A stretch of DNA of 34,413 nt, from positions 1-34,413 of IMG/VR virus record IMGVR_UViG_3300017751_000087; one strand, given 5' to 3'. This stretch comes from a virus. Below the pieces are notes generated by a model. That model had not been told where the DNA came from, ran no database searches, and saw only the letters and a program-made list of their open reading frames with translations. A program made the position numbers and the translations under genes. Every line of letters starts with the position of its first letter. Within the stretch, counting starts at the first letter, position 1. Positions 29,701-34,413 of this stretch are shown one piece after another.

Positions 29701-29924
29701 TGATCAGAACAAAACAACCAAACTCAGAAATAATTATCGATTTAACAGGACCACAGGGTAATGCATTTAATTTAATAGCATTAGCTAGTAATTTTGGAAA
29801 GCAACTTGGAATGAGTAATTCTTATATCAAGGAAATTCAAGCTAACATGATGAGTGGAGATTACGAAAATCTAATCAAAGTATTTGATGATGAATTCGGA
29901 TCAGTTGTTATTCTAGAAAGATAA
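29701..29924 (+). CDS. Small hypothetical protein, 74 aa
   Basis: MIRTKQPNSEIIIDLTGPQGNAFNLIALASNFGKQLG and onward, with MMSGDYENLIKVFDDEFGSVV. This looks like a compact phage family (TGPQGNAF plus SGDYENL landmarks) that I recall only as uncharacterised. It has its own class E promoter and sits just before the sigma-factor promoter, consistent with early expression. Confidence 0.65.
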
Positions 29925-29975
29925 TTAAAAATAATTCAGCCCAGATTTTTTTATGTCAAAAAGATTTGGTATATT
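29925..29975 (+). promoter_or_regulatory. Class E tripartite promoter before the sigma factor
   Basis: A-box TTAAAAATAA 29925-29934, T-run 29946-29952, TATATT 29970-29975. Spacings of 21 and 24 nt. The stretch from the A-box through the T-run is nearly identical to the copy at 20225-20253. Confidence 0.75.
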
Positions 29976-30007
29976 TACATCAGTTAATCATTAAAAAAAC
30001 AAAACAT

Positions 30008-30622
30008 ATGTCTAAAAAAACAAAAGAGCTAAGCTACCGTCAGTTGTCAGAAAACTTTATTAATTCTAAATCAGAAAAGGATTACAATGCACTTTATCAA
30101 CGTGTAAAGCCAGGTCTAAGGAATTATATCTATAATGTATGCAAAGACAACGAAGCTACAGACGATATCTTAACTAATACTTTAACCAAAATGTGGACTA
30201 AGATTGATCAATATGATCCTAAGTACCAAATTACAACTTGGTTATATCGTATTGCATTCAATGAATGTCTAGGTTGGATTCGTCAGCGTAATCGTAAATA
30301 CAGCATTGACGCCATGAAAGAATATGGTATTGAGATTTCAGAACACTATTCACATACATCTGCACATGATCTTCTTATTGAGATCGAAAGTAAAACTGAA
30401 GCAGATTTTATTGAAGAAGACGAAGCTCTTATGAATTCATATGAGTTAGCTCTAAAAGCTATTCAAGAACTTAAGCCAATGTATCGTGATATTATCGAAG
30501 ATCGTCTACTTAACAACATGAAGTATGAAGATATTGCAGACAAATATGGTGTACCTCTTCAGACAGTTAAGAATCGTATTCGTAGAGGTAAGATTCTAAT
30601 TCAAGAATCAATGGTAAAATAA
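30008..30622 (+). CDS. ECF-type RNA polymerase sigma factor
   Basis: 204 residues. Region 2 has the helical pattern of ECF sigma-70 proteins (GLRNYIYNVCKDNEATDDILTNT, then TKMWTKIDQY, then TTWLYRIAFNECLGWIRQRNR). Region 4 has the helix-turn-helix MKYEDIADKYGVPLQTVKNRIRRGK, preceded by KPMYRDIIEDRLL. A variable acidic linker joins them, and regions 1 and 3 are absent. It would redirect host RNA polymerase. It is a candidate for the late sigma role that gp55 plays in T4. The start at 30008 is set by the upstream TATATT box at 29970; the extension from 29966 is excluded. Confidence 0.88.
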   Translation: MSKKTKELSYRQLSENFINSKSEKDYNALYQRVKPGLRNYIYNVCKDNEATDDILTNTLTKMWTKIDQYDPKYQITTWLYRIAFNECLGWIRQRNRKYSIDAMKEYGIEISEHYSHTSAHDLLIEIESKTEADFIEEDEALMNSYELALKAIQELKPMYRDIIEDRLLNNMKYEDIADKYGVPLQTVKNRIRRGKILIQESMVK

Positions 30623-30728
30623 ATCTAATTACCTATTGAAACCTTACAATTGATGTAAGTATAAAGATAGCAGTCAGCAACGGCAGATTGAATGAAGAGA
30701 GATTGAAATGTAGGAGATAAGTATTAAT

Positions 30729-30814
30729 GCCGTTGTGATGGAATTGGTAGACATGACAGACTTAAAATCTGTTGGGCTGAAAGCCCGTGGCGGTTCGAGC
30801 CCGCCCAGCGGTAC
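30729..30814 (+). tRNA. tRNA-Leu (anticodon UAA)
   Basis: 86 nt, class II. The anticodon loop CTTAAAA gives UAA. The long variable arm is the GGGCT-gaa-AGCCC hairpin, and the T-loop is TTCGAGC. The acceptor pairs CCGTTG/CAGCGG plus a G-T first pair, with discriminator A. No CCA is encoded. Confidence 0.93.
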
Positions 30815-30823
30815 TTAGATATG

Positions 30824-30897
30824 GACGCTTAGCTCAGCTGGATAGAGCATCGCCCTTCTAAGGCGACGGTCGTAGGTTCGAATCCTACAGCGTTCAC
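30824..30897 (+). tRNA. tRNA-Arg (anticodon UCU)
   Basis: 74 nt. Acceptor GGACGCT/AGCGTTC with one G-T pair, anticodon loop CTTCTAA, T-arm GTAGG-TTCGAAT-CCTAC, discriminator A. It reads AGA, a codon used very often in these genes. No encoded CCA. Confidence 0.95.
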
Positions 30898-30901
30898 AAA
30901 T

Positions 30902-30978
30902 GGTCTGGTAGTTCAGTTGGTTAGAATACTTGCCTGTCACGCAAGGGGTCGCGAGTTCGAGTCTCGTCCAGACCGCCA
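30902..30978 (+). tRNA. tRNA-Asp (anticodon GUC), CCA encoded
   Basis: 77 nt including CCA. Acceptor GGTCTGG/CCAGACC, anticodon loop CTGTCAC, T-arm GCGAG-TTCGAGT-CTCGT, discriminator G. The only tRNA of the seven with an encoded CCA end. Confidence 0.95.
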
Positions 30979-30985
30979 ATAACTT

Positions 30986-31057
30986 GCTCCGTTCGTCTAA
31001 CGGTTAGGACATCAGGTTTTCATCCTGAAAATAGGAGTTCGATTCTCCTACGGAGTA
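30986..31057 (+). tRNA. tRNA-Glu (anticodon UUC)
   Basis: 72 nt. Acceptor GCTCCGT/ACGGAGT, anticodon loop TTTTCAT, T-arm AGGAG-TTCGATT-CTCCT, discriminator A. No encoded CCA. Confidence 0.93.
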
Positions 31058-31066
31058 CTAATTAAA

Positions 31067-31139
31067 TGTGCCTTGGTGTAATTGGCAACACGTCGGTTTT
31101 TGGTACCGAAGAGTCGGGGTTCGAGCCCCTGAGGCACAA
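31067..31139 (+). tRNA. tRNA-Gln (anticodon UUG)
   Basis: 73 nt. Perfect acceptor TGTGCCT/AGGCACA, D-stem GTGT/ACAC, anticodon loop TTTTGGT, T-arm CGGGG-TTCGAGC-CCCTG with one G-T pair, discriminator A. No encoded CCA. Confidence 0.93.
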
Positions 31140-31224
31140 CTTTTTAAACGTTATTTGACTTACCGAAAAAATAGATCATAGATCGAGTCTTGCACCTCTA
31201 CATAGATTAAGGTGTTTTCAACAT

Positions 31225-31298
31225 GGGGATGTAGCTCAGTTGGTTAGAGCAGGACTCTTATATAGTCAAGGTCGTGGGTTCGATTCCCGCCATCCCTA
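31225..31298 (+). tRNA. tRNA-Ile (anticodon UAU)
   Basis: 74 nt. Acceptor GGGGATG/CATCCCT with one G-T pair, anticodon loop CTTATAT giving UAU, T-arm GTGGG-TTCGATT-CCCGC, discriminator A. The outermost anticodon-stem pair is a G-A mismatch, so the stem has four pairs. It would read AUA, which is common here. No exact CCA encoded. Confidence 0.85.
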
Positions 31299-31323
31299 CC
31301 CAAAGACAACTATGATTTATTAA

Positions 31324-31396
31324 GATCTCTTAGCTCAGTTGGTAGAGCATCACACTTTTAATGTGAGGGTCCAGGGTTCGAGCCCCTGAGGGATCA
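31324..31396 (+). tRNA. tRNA-Lys (anticodon UUU)
   Basis: 73 nt. Acceptor GATCTCT/AGGGATC, D-stem GCTC/GAGC, anticodon loop CTTTTAA, T-arm CAGGG-TTCGAGC-CCCTG, discriminator A. It reads AAA, the dominant Lys codon here. No encoded CCA. Confidence 0.95.
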
Positions 31397-31407
31397 CAGG
31401 TTACGAA

Positions 31408-31418
31408 GATATATAATA
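31408..31418 (+). promoter_or_regulatory. Class L promoter box before the CCA enzyme
   Basis: GATATATAATA, identical to the sheath copy, 19 nt upstream of the ATG at 31438 and just after tRNA-Lys. Confidence 0.55.
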
Positions 31419-31437
31419 TGAAAAATAAAGTATAATA

Positions 31438-32583
31438 ATGCAACTACAAAAATTCAGTAATTTTATGCTTTTGAAAGAAGCTGAAACAAAACTCCAAGTT
31501 AATGTACCCTCGGATATATTAGACTTGTACACATTGTTCAAAAAGAATGGCAAGGAATTGTACATTGTTGGCGGTGCAGTAAGAGATGCGTTATTGGGTA
31601 AAAAGCCAAAAGATTTTGATTTGGCTACCGATGCATTTCCAGCAGAAGTTATCGATATCGTTACTAAAGGAGGTTATTCAACAACAGGCGAAGTTGGACA
31701 CCAATTTGGCGTAGTTATTGTAAATGTACCCTCAGATCCAGCTGGTGTTGAAATTGCCACTTTCAGAGAAGACATTGGAAAAGGTAGAAGACCAGATGCA
31801 GTTGAGTATTCCACAATAGATAAAGATGTATTAAGGCGTGATTTAACAATTAATGCTTTATTCTATGATATGGGCAGAAATGAAGTTGTCGATTTAGTTG
31901 GAGGTCTAGATGATATAAAGAATTCAAAGATTAGAACTGTCGGTGTTGCTGCTGATAGATTTGCTGAGGATCCACTAAGAAAACTAAGAGCATTAAGATT
32001 TGCTGGTAGAACTGGTTCAAATCTGGAAGAAGAGACTGCAAACGCAATTTTAACAGATAATAGTTTAGAAGGTATCAGTGCAGAGAGAATCAGAGATGAG
32101 TTTAAAAAATCTATTGTTTCTGCTAAGTCTGCTAAGAAGTACTTAGAGATGGTCTCTGAATTTAATCTATGGTCTATTATGTTTCCTACATTAGAGATCA
32201 ATAAAAAATTCATAGATACTAATACTTGGCTTGTTCAATTAGGTACTCTGTTCATGAATAATGAACATAAGAAAGAAATGAATAAGTTAACATTTACTAA
32301 TGACGAAATAGACGCTTGTATTTTCTTAAACAAGATAATGACGTTTGATGTTAATGATGTGTTTGATTTACATAAACAATTTAAGAATGCCAAAATAGAT
32401 AAAAAAGATGTTTTAGAATTTGCAAAGATTCATAAGTTAGATGTAAAAACTCTAAAGGCATTCTTTAAATATAAACCATCAACCAATGGCAAAGATGTGA
32501 TGAAGCAGTTTGGTGTAAAAGGTCCAGAGGTTGCGCTTAAAATTAAACAAATTGAATCTGATAAATTTCAGAAATTGATTTAA
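31438..32583 (+). CDS. cca: CCA-adding tRNA nucleotidyltransferase
   Basis: 381 residues, class II poly(A) polymerase/CCA-enzyme type. GGAVRD (45-50) and the catalytic DFD (59-61) lie in KDFDLATDAFP. TTGEVGHQFG and EIATFRED follow, then the base-flipping RRD (133-135) and nucleotide-selecting EDPLRKLRALRFAGR (about 177-191, the EDxxR-type motif). The C-terminal half is helical and diverged. The enzyme adds or repairs 3' CCA. It lies right after seven phage tRNAs, six lacking encoded CCA, so it probably matures them. Confidence 0.92.
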   Translation: MQLQKFSNFMLLKEAETKLQVNVPSDILDLYTLFKKNGKELYIVGGAVRDALLGKKPKDFDLATDAFPAEVIDIVTKGGYSTTGEVGHQFGVVIVNVPSDPAGVEIATFREDIGKGRRPDAVEYSTIDKDVLRRDLTINALFYDMGRNEVVDLVGGLDDIKNSKIRTVGVAADRFAEDPLRKLRALRFAGRTGSNLEEETANAILTDNSLEGISAERIRDEFKKSIVSAKSAKKYLEMVSEFNLWSIMFPTLEINKKFIDTNTWLVQLGTLFMNNEHKKEMNKLTFTNDEIDACIFLNKIMTFDVNDVFDLHKQFKNAKIDKKDVLEFAKIHKLDVKTLKAFFKYKPSTNGKDVMKQFGVKGPEVALKIKQIESDKFQKLI

Positions 32584-32592
32584 TATATAATA
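32582..32592 (+). promoter_or_regulatory. Class L promoter-like box
   Basis: AATATATAATA overlapping the end of the CCA gene, 36 nt upstream of the small gene at 32629. One mismatch to the consensus. Confidence 0.45.
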
Positions 32593-32628
32593 GTCACGCA
32601 AGTGATAGATTAAGAAATAAATTAAGTA

Positions 32629-32772
32629 ATGGACACAACACAACAGCAAAACGGTAACACGCAATTAAACAACGATAGAAATGCGTTTAACCAAAGAGTT
32701 AGTAGATTGACGATGTTAGGCAGAACTAAGAAAGTTCAATGGTCTAATAGACGTAGATGGAGAAACGTATAA
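32629..32772 (+). CDS. Small basic protein, 47 aa
   Basis: A Gln/Asn/Thr-rich N-terminus (MDTTQQQNGNTQLNNDRNAFN) and an Arg/Trp-rich C-terminus (VQWSNRRRWRNV). It lies between the CCA enzyme and marC with its own late-type box. The strongly basic tail suggests nucleic-acid binding. No family recognised. Confidence 0.55.
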   Translation: MDTTQQQNGNTQLNNDRNAFNQRVSRLTMLGRTKKVQWSNRRRWRNV

Positions 32773-32785
32773 TAGCTAAACTTTC

Positions 32786-33379
32786 ATGGAATTCATATTA
32801 AATGTATTAACAGTATTTTTGACACTGTTCGCTGTCATAGATATGCCAGGTAATGTACCTTTGATCATCAAGCTGCGTAAAGAGAATGGTGAAATAGAAT
32901 CTTTAAAATCTACAATAATAGCAACAGTTATTATGATTTCTATTCTATTTGTGGGACAAACCTTATTTAGACTTTTAGGAATAGAAACTTTTCATTTTGC
33001 ATTAGCAGGCGCAATGCTACTTCTATATTTTGGAGTAAAAATGGTATTAGGTATCGAATCAGAATCTACGTCTGAACCAATGTCAGCAACTATATTTCCA
33101 ATAGCGTTTCCTATTATTGCAGGTCCTGGTACATTATCAACTATCATGTCATTGACGCAAGATCTGAGTAATATAGAGATTATTTTAGGTATTATACTAA
33201 ATGCTATAATGATTTACGTATTCTTAAAGACTGCACCTTGGATTCAAGGTAAACTAGGTAAAGTAGGTATTACTATTATGGAAAGAGTTTTTGGAATATT
33301 ACTCGTCGCAATAGGAATGAAAATACTAATTAATTCTTTAGTATTAAGTGTAGTTGCAGCTCAAGCAGCAATCGGCTAA
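32786..33379 (+). CDS. marC: MarC-family integral membrane protein
   Basis: 197 residues with about six transmembrane helices, the size and topology of the MarC/UPF0056 family. Landmarks: FLTLFAVIDMPGNVPLII near the N-terminus, GAMLLLYFGVKMVLG, the conserved FPIAFPIIAGPGTLSTIMSL loop and a C-terminal MERVFGILLVAIGMKIL. The family's cellular function is unresolved; early links to multiple antibiotic resistance were not sustained. It is host-type cargo in a phage and sits in the inner membrane. Confidence 0.9.
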   Translation: MEFILNVLTVFLTLFAVIDMPGNVPLIIKLRKENGEIESLKSTIIATVIMISILFVGQTLFRLLGIETFHFALAGAMLLLYFGVKMVLGIESESTSEPMSATIFPIAFPIIAGPGTLSTIMSLTQDLSNIEIILGIILNAIMIYVFLKTAPWIQGKLGKVGITIMERVFGILLVAIGMKILINSLVLSVVAAQAAIG

Positions 33380-33518
33380 ATAACTGCTAACGTAAATACG
33401 AATATCATAATAGCAACGTAAAGCACTTTAGATACGTCAATTCTTTCTTTCATATAATATGTATATAAGAAATTATTAAAATCACACACAGGCAGATTAA
33501 CTAATTGTTAACAAATTG

Positions 33519-33878
33519 TTAATCACACTCTCCGTAGTTTGATAAAAAAGTAAGTAAATCTTCTGCTCCCACTATTCCATCGCCATCAAAATCACCTTCA
33601 CATTCTGTTTGAACACAAGATGCATAGTTAGGATGTTCGTTTGCTAGTGGAAATACAAATCCATCTCCATTTAAAACGAAGGCAGTGCCTATATCTGCAC
33701 AAAAAATTATAGTATATCCTCCAGCGGGAAGACCAAAGTAATGATTCCATCCATCACAGTCTTGATATTGAAAGTTGGTCCATTTTTCAGCACCGACCGA
33801 AGAAAAGACATGTTGATTGCATTGTGCTGACGTACAAAATGGTAGTAAAAATAGTAGGGAAATAATTAAGTTTTTCAT
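33519..33878 (-). CDS. Secreted protein with dockerin/EF-hand-like C-terminus, 119 aa
   Basis: A signal peptide (MKNLIISLLFLLPFCTSA, then Q) leads a Cys/Trp/Gly-rich beta domain (DGWNHYFGLPAGGYTIIFC). The C-terminus GDFDGDGIVGAEDLLTFLSNYG carries one DxDxDG calcium loop plus helix, as in dockerin and Bacteroidota secreted-protein ends. The stop is followed by a palindromic AATTGTTAA-repeat region (33502-33522) shared with the convergent marC end. It starts one base after the stop of the CHU_C-type gene, so the two form a minus-strand operon. Function unknown. Confidence 0.7.
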   Translation of the reverse strand: MKNLIISLLFLLPFCTSAQCNQHVFSSVGAEKWTNFQYQDCDGWNHYFGLPAGGYTIIFCADIGTAFVLNGDGFVFPLANEHPNYASCVQTECEGDFDGDGIVGAEDLLTFLSNYGECD

Positions 33879-33879
33879 G

Positions 33880-34413
33880 TTATCTAAATATTGTTATATG
33901 TCCGTGTCTCTCAAAGATTTCGGTTGAGTTTAATTTTCTTGCGTAGAACGTATATGTGTAAACACCATCGGATGCATAATGATCACCACCATTTACACTT
34001 CCATCCCAATAAGGATATGAATCAAAGTAATCACCCATACCAGAATAGATCATGTCTCCCCACCTATTAAATATTTTAAATTCTACATCGACCCAGCAAT
34101 CTAAATCATAAACCATTTTCCACGTATCGTTTAATCCATCATTATTTGGTGTAAATGTATTTGGAAGATAAACTGAAGTCCAATCTGGGCAAGTTAATCC
34201 AGGATCATCAATACATTCTAATCCAGTTTCACAATCAATAGAAATATACTCATAAACTGTATCTGTTAAGAATTCATATACAATAACTTCAACCGTATCG
34301 ACAGTTGTAATAAAAAGAGTGTCAGTAACATATTCTGTAATGTACTCAATTTCAGTAACAGTATCAGTAATAAAGACTTCAACAAAAACCTCGACATCAA
34401 CATATACAGTATC
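33880..34413 (-). CDS. Type IX secretion (CHU_C-like) protein, C-terminal part; 5' end outside window
   Basis: The frame is open from the stop at 33880-33882 to the window edge, about 177 residues. The visible N-terminal part is a Val/Thr/Asp/Glu-rich beta repeat (DTVYVDVEVFVEVFITDTVT and similar), then a Cys-containing linker. The final 90 residues match the gliding-motility-associated C-terminal domain: VYLPNTFTPNNDGLNDTW, FKIFNRWGDMIYSG, YWDGSVNGG, DGVYTYTFYARK and terminal GHITIFR. In Bacteroidota this domain targets proteins to the cell surface by the type IX system. The internal ATG at 34114-34116 is not the start. Confidence 0.85.
   Translation of the reverse strand, partial: DTVYVDVEVFVEVFITDTVTEIEYITEYVTDTLFITTVDTVEVIVYEFLTDTVYEYISIDCETGLECIDDPGLTCPDWTSVYLPNTFTPNNDGLNDTWKMVYDLDCWVDVEFKIFNRWGDMIYSGMGDYFDSYPYWDGSVNGGDHYASDGVYTYTFYARKLNSTEIFERHGHITIFR

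Noticed and set aside
31140-31224. Possible tRNA remnant between tRNA-Gln and tRNA-Ile
   Set aside because: GATCGAGTC resembles a T-loop and the gap is tRNA-sized, but no acceptor or anticodon stem can be paired convincingly. A weak CACCT/AGGTG hairpin followed by TTTT is present, too short to call.
33502-33522. AATTGTTAA direct repeat/palindrome as an attachment site or operator
   Set aside because: Short and AT-only, overlapping the stop codon of a minus-strand gene. It may aid convergent termination, but there is no partner copy in the window to support an attachment site.
1-34413. CRISPR array, integrase, insertion sequence or attachment site
   Set aside because: No regularly spaced direct repeats with unique spacers, no transposase or recombinase motifs and no terminal inverted repeats seen. 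The tandem repeats at 1-150 and 21115-21423 are coding.

Overview
The window is one contiguous piece of an AT-rich, T4-like contractile-tailed (myovirus) phage genome whose host is most likely a member of the Bacteroidota (Flavobacteriia-like). The T4-type core is clear: clamp-loader ATPase, T4 RNase H-type 5' exonuclease, small and large terminase, tail sheath, tail tube, tape measure with its chaperone pair, and ATP-dependent DNA ligase. The host assignment is an inference from three things. Start codons are preceded by A/T-rich sequence (often AAAATTATG) rather than by Shine-Dalgarno motifs. One secreted protein ends in a gliding-motility/type IX secretion (CHU_C-like) C-terminal domain. 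A DUF2805/TIGR03643-type protein is present.

Layout. 1-1412: 3' part of a low-complexity acidic protein with a 15-bp minisatellite, converging on a minus-strand hypothetical gene. 1476-5034: replication genes (gp44-like clamp loader, RNase H-like exonuclease, probable gp62-like subunit) and small unknowns. 5065-18613: late structural module in nearly T4 order (neck-like protein with lectin-like tail, small terminase, large terminase, sheath, tube, a ribbon-helix-helix regulator, tape-measure chaperones with a probable +1 frameshift, 1289-residue tape measure). 18663-22422: dense array of very small genes, many overlapping start-to-stop, with a KTSC protein, an LPD29-like protein, a secreted 18-residue-repeat protein and a nuclease-like protein. 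22507-30622: ligase, zincless Fpg/Nei-type glycosylase, DUF2805 protein, YfiM-like envelope protein, flavodoxin-fold quinone reductase, GT25 glycosyltransferase, guanylate-kinase-like protein, a phosphoesterase-fold protein that has lost its metal ligands, and an ECF-type sigma factor. 30729-31396: seven tRNA genes (Leu-UAA, Arg-UCU, Asp-GUC, Glu-UUC, Gln-UUG, Ile-UAU, Lys-UUU), followed by a phage CCA-adding enzyme and a MarC-family membrane protein. 33519-34413 (minus strand): two secreted host-type proteins, the second running off the window.

Two promoter classes can be read directly. Class E is tripartite: TTAAAAATAA, then a T-run starting 21 nt later, then TATATT starting 45 nt after the A-box. 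It precedes the exonuclease, LPD29-like, ligase, sigma-factor and two small genes; five of six copies keep all spacings exactly, except that the ligase copy lacks a good T-run and one other copy lacks the A-box. Class L is GATATATAATA-like, resembling the T4 late TATAAATA box, and precedes the neck, terminase, sheath, tube and CCA genes. Class L boxes are sometimes preceded by a strong hairpin. A simple model, which is inference, is that class E is read by host polymerase early, and that the phage sigma factor, itself behind a class E promoter, directs late transcription from class L.
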